A DNA stretch of 64,000 nt from Chionis minor (taxonomy: Eukaryota > Chordata > Aves > Charadriiformes > Chionididae), in NCBI GenBank assembly GCA_013398295.1, contig VZSF01009047.1:248001-312000 (forward strand). Reading direction: 5' to 3'. Shown here piece after piece: positions 36,629 to 49,500 of this stretch (within the stretch, counting starts at the first letter, position 1; each line of letters begins with the position of its first letter). The translations under genes and the position numbers were made by a program. The notes beneath the pieces are model-generated. The model was not told the origin of the DNA. It saw only the letters and a list, made by a program, of their open reading frames with translations, and did not search any database.

Positions 36629-37333
36629 AAATGGAGACAGAGCATCCTTGTGTAGAAACCACATCATACACAAAGACATTGTGGCAAAGTGGGCTAGTGA
36701 TTAGAACTAGAGCTCACACCTGCTCTTTGGTAGAGAGCTGTAGACGAGATATTGGAAATTATTGCCGTTTCTTGGACAAAACACTGCCTGCAGGAGCTGG
36801 TGACAAGAGCACGTGAAGCTCTCCTAAAAGATATTCGTGGAGGTGGTCTTACAATATTGGTTTCACAGAGCGTCTGCAGACAGCAAGCCATGTTTGCCTG
36901 GGGGGATGGAGATGTTCTGTACTAACCTAGATCCCAAGGGATCCTGCACCTTCTATCAACATCCAGTCGGTGTGGACTTTAACGGAATTCTGGGCAGTCA
37001 CCTGCTATCCTCCCTTGGGCTGTGGTAAGGCTTGTGTAGCCAAATTTGTTTTGAGTGAGATCTTTCAGAAGGTCTGGATAGCTGACATTTTTCATTGAAA
37101 CTTTGTTCTGCTGAAAAACTTAACATCCAAAGAGGACAAAACCTGCAGTTGCTTAGATACAACTTCTTAATATAAAAGTGTTGTGCAAACTTCCAGCCAG
37201 CATTCCAGATATGTAACCAAGGCATGCAGGGCACGATGGGCTATCACTCTTCTGAGATCAGCTATCCAGCTGTGTGTTACCTCTCATACATCTAAGCTGC
37301 AGGTACGGAGACAGTTGAAACACCACTAATCAC
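36629..37333. other. Unassigned DNA inside duplication copy B
   Basis: It repeats 34651-35355 with the same short open frames, and no function is recognised. One visible difference is acacaaagac at 36671-36680, where copy A has acacaatgac. Confidence 0.4.
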
Positions 37334-40300
37334 TCCAGTCAATTGAAACAAACAGCAGCTTTTCTATTTTGCACGCTCATCTTAAATTCATATCTCTGCT
37401 GAGTTTGTAAACACTACCTGGAAATCAAGCCAAAGGCTTCCCACCAGGAAAAAAGAAATCTATTATCAATTAAAAGCTTTTACTCTACTGGGGCAGTTGA
37501 CCTCTTGAACTACGGTAAAGGTACTAAAAATAAGTCTTAGGGGAATTAGGTTGTTTATAGTGTCTGGGAATTCAATTAATTTAACAGTTTGTAAGACATT
37601 TAACAACCACCATACGAGAAAGCCCGTTGGAATAAGTAATCTGGTATGCAGAAAAGAAATTCATTTTGCTTTGACACCTCTTCTTTAGCTCAGAAATTAT
37701 GATCTGTGCCCTAGGCTATCAAACATCAATGCGCAAAATTATTCACAAAGGGTTTATGGTTCAAGTGGTAAATCCAGTCATTTGCAAAATGTTGACCCAA
37801 GTGAGTCAGCACAGAAAGCTTGATCTTTCAGTTTGATGAAAACGTAATTTTATGGATGTCAAGTCGAAGTTCAAAAGTGACATATAGTGTCATACAGATA
37901 AATAGTTTTGCCGACAGCAATGCCATACTTCATAAGTACTTGTCTGGCCAATAGTACCTACTATGATGATTAAGAAGGCTGCTTGCTAGTAAATGCACAT
38001 TTTATCTCATTTTTCCATATCATGTAAGTCTCTAGAATTAAAAATTAAGACAGGCCTGTTTAAGAATTGCATTTAACACTTCAACTCTGTATTTCATTTA
38101 TATGTAATGAAGATTTATGGAGATATTTTTTAACTTTAAGTTATTTTTTTCATTAGTATTATTTTATATGTAGCACTTTCACAAGATTAAAGATAATTTG
38201 CAGTCACTTCAATTTTGAACCAATGTCAAATTGAAGTGAAATGCTGTGTGTAATTATGGTGTTAGTTATATAGTAGTAGTTAACAATCAAAAACTGAAAC
38301 GAGGGATCATTTTTATTACAAATAAAAATCCTTTTCATTTTTTCTTCTAACTCGTGAAAATATTATTACTCCTTATATATGTTTTCTTTCTTGCCCCTCA
38401 AATAGTTTAATGTGTAATAAAACGTATATGAAAAGTAGTACGTAGAGCATTGTGGAAAGTGCAGATGAATGTAACTGCCCTGCCACTATTTTATTTATGA
38501 TGAAGAACTATTGCAAAGCAATTAGCTTCTGTTCCTATTAAAAGCAATTAGGTAAAGACAGTCTTTCAATTCAAAGGCAAGCATCCTATACTATTTCTTA
38601 AATATCTTGATTCCACACAGAGAAAAAGAATGCAGGGATGCAACTGATATTCAGGACTGACTTGTGTGTTTACTGAAAGGTGTTGCACACCCCAAGTAAG
38701 GCATACCTTTCTGAATAAGTGAAGCTAGTTGAAGAGGTTTGTGTCTAAATGCCTCCAACTTATACTGGGTCTCCACATACTTTAAACATAAAGACATACA
38801 GGCCTGTTACCTAATCTTGTCCTTTCTGTACACCTTTCATAAATGCCTTGAAATAGGAATACAGCTGATATCATGTTAATTACCTTTAATGGGATTTATT
38901 TTAAGTTGCACTTATGCTGAAGCCCAATAGTTGTTGCTGCGGTACAGCATGCAGGATCAGTCCCCAAAAGTAAAATTCAATGTCAGGCACTCCAGGATTG
39001 AGCAAGTTTATATAATCATGTACTAAAAATGTTCAGAAAATTAGAAAATACGCATAAATCTTATTTTATGGTCTTTTGTTCGATTCTCTTCTTTGGAGAG
39101 TAAAGAATGAGATTCAGCACTGTTTCAGTAAGGAGACTAAATCAGGGGAAGTCTCTTGGCCTATATGCTCCAGGTGATCCAGTGTAAGAAGATCCAGTGT
39201 GAATTCTGTGCCAAGTGTGTCTTTGGGGAACTTTGGAATGTGTCGAGTCTGGCCTTTCCTTTTTCACAGAGCTTCTCCATTTGGTCCATCCTAAACACAC
39301 TGGAGGTTATAAGTCAAGATATGGGACTTCAGATTGCACCTTGCCCAACTATTTAGAAGGAAAGGTTACTCTTTTCTCTCTATCCACAGTCACAACTTTT
39401 GTGCTATCCACACAGAGCAGAGAGAGCTTTTCTGTCTCTTTTTTTATTCCTTCCCTCAAAATATCCATCTTGTTCTTTTTTTCCCAGATTCCTTTGATCT
39501 GTGACGTTAAAAAAAACCCCAGGAAAACAAAGAAAGAAATGGATAGAAAAAAAATCCTTTTTTGCATTAGGGCAAAACTGAGTTTAGTCCTGACGTGCAT
39601 GCTAAAATAAATTGAAACTTAATCATTATAATTATGAAAGTAGATAATGAAATATTGCCAAGAACATTCATCAGCTTCCTTATTCTCTTGCCTTTGGCAA
39701 AGGCATTAACAACTGTCCTCAGTGATAATCCTGTCCAGGACTATGTTATCCCTGTGCAAAATTAATGATTTTTCAGAACCGCTAAATGTGAACTCCTGCC
39801 TATCGCCTCCTCTTCACTCCTAAACCTCTGTCTTCTCTACTGCCTTCATCTCCATTTCTCCACCAAAGTTTTCAGCCTCCTATGGCTGGCAGAGACTGCA
39901 CATATATTTTTAGCAATTCCTTCCCAGTTTTTGGAGAAAGTAATTCTAATTTCTTGAGAGTTAAATGTTTTTTCTATGTTAGCAAAGTAAGACGAGCAGA
40001 ATGTAAATGCCATTGGGGAATTTTCTCCAGGCCAGCATTCACACTCTGAGGATAAAGCTAATTGTTCTCAAACATCTCCTACTTCTTCTGCAGTAAAGAT
40101 TTTTTGAAAGTTTGTTTCCCAACTTATCGTAAATACTTCCACTAATATTTCAGCAATGTCTTTACTTCATTCATCATTTTAGTTTGATGTCTTTCAGCCC
40201 TGTCCTCACAACTATGATACCAAATTTGAAGATGTTTGTGAGCATGTAAGATGTTCCGTTTTCGCATACTTTCCTTTCCTCCTCTTGCCTCCTCCATATT

Positions 40301-41080
40301 AAGCGTTTGAGTCAATATGAGTTCCTCCCTATGTGTTTGGTTCTTTCATGCCTGCCCGATGAACTCCTTGTGAATCTGTAACATAGCAATTCGTGAAGCT
40401 TTCCTACAAAATGCTCAGTTAACTGCAACATTAAACTAAAGAGCAGGAATTGCAGTGGAATGCAAACATTGCAACTTATATAACCTTGCAAGGTTTACAA
40501 ACCAGGTATGTCCTTTGGGTACCTGTGGTTCTCTAAAACCCATCAGTCCTGCACCAAACATCCTCTGAAATGTTCAGAGCAGTCCAAAACAGCTGATTTA
40601 TTATTCCTGAGTGCAGTGCACTTGGCTAAGTTATTCGTTCCATGCATGAAGTTTGCTCACTAAACTATATTTTTAATAAAAAAAACCCAAAACCCAGCTT
40701 CTCCAAATAACTCTGGTACACTGTGCAAGACGGTTATTCCACATGACCCTAAAACATCAGTGTCAGTTAGGAAGTGTTGGATTTCCTGAACCCGTTTTTT
40801 GTTCTTTCACACCAATTAAAAATATTTTTTCTGTAATTTAAAATGAGCCTTTTTGTGTTTCTGACAAAAAGTCGAGGAAAAAAACCATAAAGCAACACTC
40901 ACAAGAACTCTTAATAAATCCAATTATTGTTTCATGTATTCAACCTGAAAAAGAACTAGTGGTTTAAATTAGAACCCATTACAGATTCTTTGCATTGAAG
41001 AGCATTATTTTTATCACCTTTTAAACGCATTTTAGCAGTAAAATAGATTCTTAACTGTTTTCCCAGCACAGAGTTTGCTA
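37334..41080. other. Unique AT-rich noncoding DNA
   Basis: No transposon or gene seen. The part at 37440-37880 keeps a mixed composition and contains motifs such as TGAGTCAGC (AP-1/MAF-like), so it could be regulatory, but this is not demonstrable. An open frame at 39215-39610 (+, 131 codons) and its minus shadow are not recognised. Confidence 0.55.
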
Positions 41081-41990
41081 ACAGCAATCTTCTGTTTTTC
41101 AGCCTATGAAAAACGTCAGTCTCAAGGGAGTTCATTAGCTTGATGCTCCGCTGGCTCTGTCTCCCAGGTTATCTGCCTGTAGCATGAAGCAACAACAGCA
41201 GATGCAGTAGAATTGACCTTGCCTGTGTTATTAATATCTATCATACAATTAAAGGCTAAGGCTAAGGGCTTATATATCACGAGCTGACTTGTATATCACT
41301 AAAACTGATTCATCACGCAACATCAAATATTTACCTTACCTGGAGCTACAAGTAATTATAAGCTTATTTTGTTGGGGCTCAAGCAACGTGGACTAAGAAT
41401 TTCTGTTGATTATTAGGCCGTGATAAAAAATATCATTTGCCCAGTCCCAGAAATATCATATGCATATGATCCCTCAGTACCAGGGAAAACTTCAATTGGT
41501 GTGAATATATTCAATTGCTGCAAGGAAACACATCAAATGTATCAACTAGAAGTAATTACCAGTCCAGGGAAAGTGATTAAAATGGCTTAAAATTAAGATT
41601 TCAGCTTGCTATGGTTATTGCTATGCAAATATGCTATATTTTTTCAACCAATATGCAGGTCTTAATTAAAAGCAGACTAAAGTTTTGAATAACAAGAAAA
41701 TTTTTAAATTCATGCTGTAAACATAATTACTTGAGCCTCAGCTGCAAATGAAAGTCATATTTTTTGCTTGCTGTACTTGTTTTCCCTCCTCTTTTCTAAT
41801 GAAGAAAGACATTGCACAATGCCCTATTAAATTGTATGTTGAATGAGTGCTTGAAAGTATCAGTCAATTTCCTTCCTACCGACTAGCTATAATAGCTGAG
41901 AGTGGTATGCTATATTGCAGAGTTATTTTTATATCTAATATATATGTCTTTCAATATATGAGTTGAGTGCTTCAATCCGCAGAATATGAC
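41081..41990. promoter_or_regulatory. Candidate conserved noncoding regulatory block
   Basis: There is no open frame and no repeat. The block is dense in developmental transcription-factor words: TAATTA homeodomain cores at 41353, 41553 and 41663, a perfect octamer ATGCAAAT at 41623-41630, and a perfect 16-bp palindrome ATCATATGCATATGAT at 41455-41470. It sits in repeat-free DNA, as vertebrate developmental enhancers often do. Conservation cannot be tested here, so the call is inference. Confidence 0.35.
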
Positions 41991-44900
41991 ATGAAAATTT
42001 TGCTGCAATTTGCAACAGGAAATAGAAATCAGGAGAAATATTTTTTTGACTGTAAATACTCAGGCATGTTTGATTGACAGTTTGAGCTCTTCTGAAAGCT
42101 GGGTTAATATCATTAGAACTCCCTGGAGGTCAGTCTGCTGAGTGTGTGTAGTGCCCTCTGCTAAAATGAACCACTTCACTTACGTCATATATGGTAGGCC
42201 AAGCTCATCAAAATAGGGCATGATACCTGCAAAACTCTCATTTGATGTAGGTTGTCCTTGTCCCATAAGAGTGGGGCAATCAAAAACCTAAGGCTCTACA
42301 TGGGTTAGCACTCCTCTGGCCTTCAGAATAGGGAAAATTAAAAAAGCCTCATGAAAAATATTCAGAGTTTTAATAAATGTTAATATTTTCCTCTCATGTT
42401 TTTCATTATCTGAAACACTCCATTGGTGCATTTGACTTGATTTCGTGAACAACTTCAGATGTTTCAAACCTTCATTGTTCAATGAACATGGTATTTGCTC
42501 AAGAAAATCTTTTCCTACTTTGCCATCCCTGAAGTATATTAACTTCCAGACAGTGCATTCCTAGTTCATGTGTTGGACTGTGAGAAGTCTGCAGGAACTT
42601 TTGCAAAAATTCTAGGCATGGATGGCATTTTGAAACAGCTGTGAAGCTCTGACAGTTCAATATTTACTTCAAAACCTAAAGAAGCACTTAGTAAGTTGAC
42701 TGGTGCAGTCAATCTAAATTTCTTTGTCTGGTGTACAGTTCTCCTCAAGTTTGCAATAATATAATTTGATAGTTAACATTTTCTGAACAAGTTAGATGAA
42801 ACTATTAAAGGCTAACTATCAAGTGCTAAAGAACTACTACCAGAAAGCGAGCTGTTTTGTGGCTGGTTTCCTTTTAACTGTCACTTATGGCTTGGAAATA
42901 TGGTATGAAGATTTGTTTGAATGTCCTTCAGTGGTTTTCAGAGAGTTCTGGTTCTGGTTGAGTTTCTAAAGTCTCCATTCCTCTTCTTGAGATATTTTTG
43001 TAATGTATTCAGAAATTATGAAGGGTAAAGCAATCATAGAGCCATCTGTTTCATTGAGAATAAACCTATATAATAAATTAAAAGTGCTTGTAAGTATTAT
43101 CTGGCCTTGAGGCCTGCTGGTGCGGAGTGGTCTGGATTCATGTTACTAAATATTCTTGTTTTCTAAATCTGAGTGACTGGATGCAAACAGACTGTTGGAA
43201 ACTGTCTTGCCTCTGCTTACTCGTTCACATATTTAGGTATTTGTGAGAGTGCTAGTTGATCCAGGAAAAAAAACCCATGCCAGGGACTATTTCAATAATT
43301 CACAGTTCAGACAATCAGGTTCCTCATTAATCTACTATTATAGACATAGTCTTAGCTCCTGAGCTCTACTGATTTTCATTGCAATGCTACTTATTCCTAT
43401 TCAACAACCAATTCCTCTAGAAAAGGATACTTACAGCTACCACTGTTTACATACTGAGCCACTAAAAGCTCGAGTTCATTAAGAAGCAAGAGGTGACCTG
43501 GCTTCCAAAGAGTTCATCAGGAGAGCACTTTTTGGAACACAGAGCTGCATTTAAAGTTTGACTGTGCTCTTCTCTGCTGCTGACTGCCTCCCTGTGACAC
43601 CCCATTACAGCTGCTTTTTCATGAACAAAAGCAATCGGTGACAGAGATGATTTACCAAAGCCTGGGTGCTGGAATTAGCTGGCAGCTGGTGCCCAGAGGT
43701 TAAGCTTACCCTCTAGAAGCATTTTGCCATCTTGTGCTAACTACACAATATTCAGTTTCAGCAGTAGTTTCTCTCAGTAACTCCAAAGCTGTTGTGTGGA
43801 ATCAAGAGATGTTCAGATGCTGTCACTAGTCCCATTTGCCACTCCATCCTCGTACCTTACAGAATTTCAACTTGTTGATGATGGAAGTAGTAAATACATA
43901 AAACAGAATATAAAGCATATTTTTAAGGTTTTAATATTTTCTATACTTCTACCCATGATCAAAGCTGCAAAGGAGACTTGTCTCCTTTTGTTGTCCATGA
44001 AGAAAATTTCTTTCTTGTTCATCAGCTCATGATATCTATAGAACTATTAATGAGGAGTCTTTTTGTTGATCCATTTCAGCAGGCACATCTTCTTTAAAAA
44101 CAGGAGGATACACGTACTTCTTTGCTGCATGGAGCAGCTTAGAAGTACAGACTGTACCTTCAGATATGAGAATAGTTAATTAAATAAAAAATAAAAATCA
44201 TACGTTCTGGGTAAGCAGACAGGCTGATATTTGGGTTAGGGAATTTTAATGTCTGATATTTTTTAATGCTCCCTCACTATGTGGGATTTCTCACCTTTTT
44301 TGTGTTCCTGTGCAGTACACTGATGACAAGAACTTTTCAATGCTCTTAGTTCCCCTGTACTGCTATCACCAGACCAAACTAGGAAATATGACAGGGATGA
44401 GAGCTTATGAATTGTACTGACTGCAGCTGCCTATCTGGTCAGTGCTATGGGTGTTCAGCAAATATATTCTTTCATTCATCCACATAGACCCTGCTGTTGC
44501 TGCTTAACATTTCTCCTGGGATTAGAGTTTGCAAAAGAGAGACCATAGGGAAAAATATTTCCTCAGCTGTCATTTACAGATATGCCTGCATTCAACAATA
44601 CAGAGCCCACATCCTCTTCTTAGTATGCACTGAGTATGACAAAGATTGACAATTTTAAACCTTTATACAAATTCCTGAGATAGGAAAGCAAAAATAAATT
44701 GGAACTTTTACTTAATTAAAGTCATTTTTTCCCATATTGATAAAAAAATGACTTGAGCAGGCAACGTTCAAATATGTCAAAAATATCTCTTCTTGCTGAA
44801 GAGTAGATGTGACATTTCAGTAAAATATTTGAATTGCTGCAGTACTGAGTGATGGAATGGAGAAGGGAAAGGTACTTGGTACTAACTTTTACACTGTCAC

Positions 44901-46500
44901 GACACAGTGCTTGCAAGTCTGTTCAGACTATGAGAAATAGCTGCTAAGGAAAATGATGAGAAGTAAAACTTTGCATAAGTTATGGTGAATGCAGCAAATG
45001 CTCTTTACTGTTACATACAACAAAGTGCATGTGGATTTTTGTAGGAAATTATATAAATAAAAAGTTATTCCTAGTCAACTGAATTGCCTAGTCCTTTTTG
45101 TTCATTAAATTCAGCTACAAAAAAGAAAGACATTATAATAACATCCAAGCAAGTATACTGTTCTTTAAGTACTTCAAACTCATTCAGTGCTGTTGTCTCA
45201 TTAATATAATAGATGTCTTGTAGGATTTTTTCCATATTTAAAATTGAGAATTTATCTTGTCCAGGCTAAACTAAAGAGTTTACACTATGCAATATTTATT
45301 TTGTAGTTGTGCAAAACAGTAATAATACCGAAGGCTTAAAAAGCACGTTAATACATGGCTCTAGATTTGATTATCCTATTAAAAATAGTAATACAGAAAA
45401 TTGCCTGTGAGAAAAACAAATTATCTTGGATATCTATACAGAAGGAGAAAGGAAATACTACCAACACAGTTTAATATACTTTTCTGCAAAGCTAAGATAA
45501 TATGGAAGAGGTTGTGAAGTCTTGGCAATGCACTCTCTCACACACACATACAATTTCTGTTTAGTTTTACAGTCCCTTAATCACTGAGGCTATTGTATGG
45601 CCTCATCTTTGTCAAGCTCCTTTTCTATACTCCTGGTTCTGCAAAAGTCTACCTAACAAATCACAGTCTCCAGAGATAGAATAGTTTGAAAACTGAAAAT
45701 AAACTTTTCTGAAGTACCTAGTTAAAATTGTTTCTGGTTTCTGAGTTTATTCCTCTGCCAGTTAAACATACAAATAACTTGAGAGGGACAAAAGAAAAAA
45801 AATTAAAAGCTATATCTGAAACTTTCTAAGTGGATGCTTGGCAAAAATAATTGGATATTAATGTAGCCAAATGTCCAAATGCTTATTGCATAAAGTTTAT
45901 TTTTGCCTTTTCTATTCAAATCACAACAAAGTTTCAAAGGTGCTCCTCTGTTCAACATGCAGAATGTAATATTAATTATGTTTATATTTACATTAGAAAG
46001 GTGCCAGTGTTAACTACTCCGTCCAAAAAAAAAATTGTAATTTTGACATTAATAAACTGTGTGCTCTGGCAGATAATAAAAAAACGTTTTTGGACAATGT
46101 AGGAGAAGAAAAGAGAAATATACTTATTATTTATAGAAGGCACATTTCCTCAGCCAGTGACACCTTTTACTGCTGCAGTTGTAGATGCTATGTGGATCAG
46201 ACAAATTTATTGAGACACACACTAAAGAGTATCAGTGGAATTGTGAAAGTGATGAACACCATCAAACATGTCAGGTATAATAAAGAAAGGTGAAAAAACG
46301 GACTTATGGATTCTATGCATTCAAAAACTTGCCTCAGTAAAGACACAGTTATATATTAATACAGTCCCAAGAGGAGAATATACCCTCAAAGTATTGCAAG
46401 CAAATGACAAATATCTTCTATTCTTTATTTCTCCTTCATATGACAATACTTTCTTATGTGCTATTCCTCACATTCAGAAGTGATACTGTTTGCATTTAAT
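41991..46500. other. Unique noncoding DNA
   Basis: No gene or recognised repeat. The interval 43440-43720 has several CAGCTG E-box-like words and AACAAAAG (SOX-like) and could be a second regulatory element. A short (CA)n run lies near 45540-45550. Confidence 0.55.
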
Positions 46501-49500
46501 TTAGTAACACCTGTCAATCTGCATTGCACTGAGGTATTTATCCAGAGGAGTCTGGAGACCATGACTGCCAGGAACATGTTATCAAGGAGTCAGAGATATT
46601 TCTTGTAAAGTCAGGTGATGAATGGTAAAAAATTGGGCAGGCTTGTTGACCAGCAGATCAAACAATTTATTCTAAATATATTCTGTATATAATGATTATT
46701 TAGGTACAGCTAATTTTGTGGGTTTTTTCTTTTCTTGACATAGTCTTTAGTTTATTTGAGTTACTTGTTGTTTGTATATGGTTTTAGATCCTAATACTTT
46801 CTATTTCTGTGCAAGGGTTGGAACTGAAAGACAGATGTAGTTAACACACTGCACACACTGAAATGGGTACAGTTGCCTGTAGACTTCTTTGTTTGCTGGT
46901 TCAGTACTTATGTATTACACGTTATTTCAGGTGATATAATAAAGAAATACTTTTTTCAATTATGTGTCATAATAATGCAGACAGATGTACACAGCATCAG
47001 GTTTTTATGGCATACAATCAAATGAGTTTGCAACACCACCTACAAATTGTGACAGAAACATCAAGCAGGCTTAAGGGACACATAAGATTCAGTGTTAGAA
47101 TATTCTTTTTTACCTTGTATCCTTATAGTTGACCTCTGGATAGCTTGTCAAACCAAAGAATTTTGAATTTTCGAATAAGCTAAAAGGAGTTTTAGATTAG
47201 GAGACTGCAGTAGAAGAAACAGTTTGATAAGACTTCCAAGCAGCTGACCCTTATCAAAGAGCAGAGGATGTTTCCTTTCATGAATAAGCCAGCTAAAAGC
47301 ATGTGAAAGTAGGAAATCTTCCTACCAAAGATGACAAATAATAAACACTTTTAAGAATCAGCTCCACAAAAAGGAGGTAGGTATTTTAAACAAGAACAAT
47401 GGAGGACATGGTATTGCTCTGGGGATATCTAACATAACCCCAGCAAGGTTTCTCTCCTTAAGAGTCACTAAATGTTAAAGAAGGACCACGCATTATAAAT
47501 AAAAATGTGGTGTTGATATTAAGTCAGTTGAAAACCTGCTAGGAAACAGAAATGTAAGATTACAGGAATGGAAGCCATCTTTCAGAGCAAGTGGCAGGTC
47601 AGGCCACAGCAGATACTCCCTCCTACAAATTTATCAAGCTTTAAGTTAAAAGCAAGAGCCCGATCTCTGAAAAGTGCTTTAGACTCCACTTTTTTTCATG
47701 GTTAGGAATCTTTTATGAACAAGACTATATTTATTCCTGATTTTTTTTATGCCTGCTGGTCTTATATCAGTTCCATTCTTCACCTATAATTGCTTTTCTT
47801 TCCCAATGGATAAATTACATAAGTGTCTGAGGGGTACACTCGTATCCCTCCTTTGTTTATTTTATGAAACCAAACAGGCCTGCCTGTCTTGTCTGCTCTT
47901 GGCAAAACAGGCACTTTCTTCTTCCGACCACCTCAGCAGTCCTTACTGCTACCTATGGCAGCTAAAGGATTTTTATTTTGAGCTTGCACCTCTAGGAGTG
48001 TATACGCTATACTAGGCTAGGTTTTACCCATGCCCGCTACAACAGTCTTCTATACTTCAATATCTTTGCTAGAAATATACCCTTGTTAGGATGTCTCTTG
48101 CTGCAAATCCCATCCTTAATACAAAAACGAAAAGAAATGTAAACCAAACCCGTACAGAACCACTGAATGACACCTTGCTCAATCTAACAAATATGGGATG
48201 GGAAACAAAAAAACTGTGTTTAATCACAGCTCTAGAGTTTCATCCTGAAAGGCAAATAAGACCGCTGAATCATATCCAGACAATATTTAGTAACAGAGAA
48301 TGAAATACATACAAAGTGAATTTGCATACAGTGTCATGTTTGTCTGAAAATTATGTTAAAAAGTACCTTTTAGTAAAAGGAAAAATGTTTGAAATTTCAT
48401 TAATTCTTACTTCAAATTAAAACAATCACTTCACATTCAACACACGTTTAGCTCTAACAAAATTAATCACAATGTCTAGAATATTATGAACATCACACTG
48501 GAGATAAAAAGGTTTGTAGCTCATCTAAAAGACAAATTTCATTAATGATTTCAAAGACCTCTACGAAAAGCTCAGAAGACATTAACAGAATGTATTGGTT
48601 TTAAGCAAAGCATTAATGTCTTTAAAACCACAGCTGAGATGAACATTTTGTGCTCACAGAGTAGCACAGAGCTAACAGAGTAGTAACAGAGAGCATGGAG
48701 TGAATACTGTAAGTAGGCATGGGCTCAGTTGCTGGAAAAAATGAGAATTTTACACACAGTGATCAAGTTTTTATGAACATACACCAAATAGTTCGTATGG
48801 ATTTTGAAAGTTTTCTTTAGTTGATGACTGTACAACTCTAGCATTCCAAAAACATGCAATGCAGGTTGGGTCAAAGTCGTGCTGGGTCATGAAGAAGAGA
48901 TTAGAGACAATGATAGTTTCTTGGAACAGAAAGTTGTAAAAACAAATGGAAGAGACGCAATAGTTCTGCGTGTAGCAATGAAAAGTGCTTAGGACACATT
49001 CTAAGATGAAACTATGAGAAAGTAAATAGATGTGCATTATTTTGTATGAGCATAGTCAACATTCATATTCAACAGTCTTGTAAGAATGAAAACACAGGAA
49101 AAAGATAATATCTGAAGAATAAAAGTGAGGATTACACTTAAAAAGGAATTAAAAGAATCAGTTGAAAGGTTATTGTCTTTAGCTAAGCCTGAGACTTCCA
49201 GAAAGGTACAGGCTAAGGAACAAGCAACCTGCTAAGGTTTTGGTGTGACCAAGAGGTAATATAAGGATCATTTGAAAAGTTGGTTTCAAAGTAAAAGCTG
49301 ACTCAATTATTAACATTGGAAAGGCAAATAGGGAGGTTCCCAAACTGGAACCTGTCTTTATGAGGTGAATCTGAGAAACTGGTAGGAACACCAGTGGAAG
49401 ATGTTTTTTGAGGGAGTTGATACAACGGACAATAATCAGTCACCAGGACCCAGTCACAGATTCTTGGGAGCTGTAGGGAAATTGCTGGTGGTGACATTAT

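Larger units (their letters stand above)
35357..37333 (+). repeat. Large direct repeat, copy B (1977 bp)
   Basis: Copy B matches copy A from its first base (tctgtcttcttctttcattg) to its last (aacaccactaatcac). The offset is 1865 bp before 35639 and 1978 bp after 35864, because copy B carries an extra 113-bp tandem unit. Beyond 37333 the sequence is unique. Confidence 0.95.
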
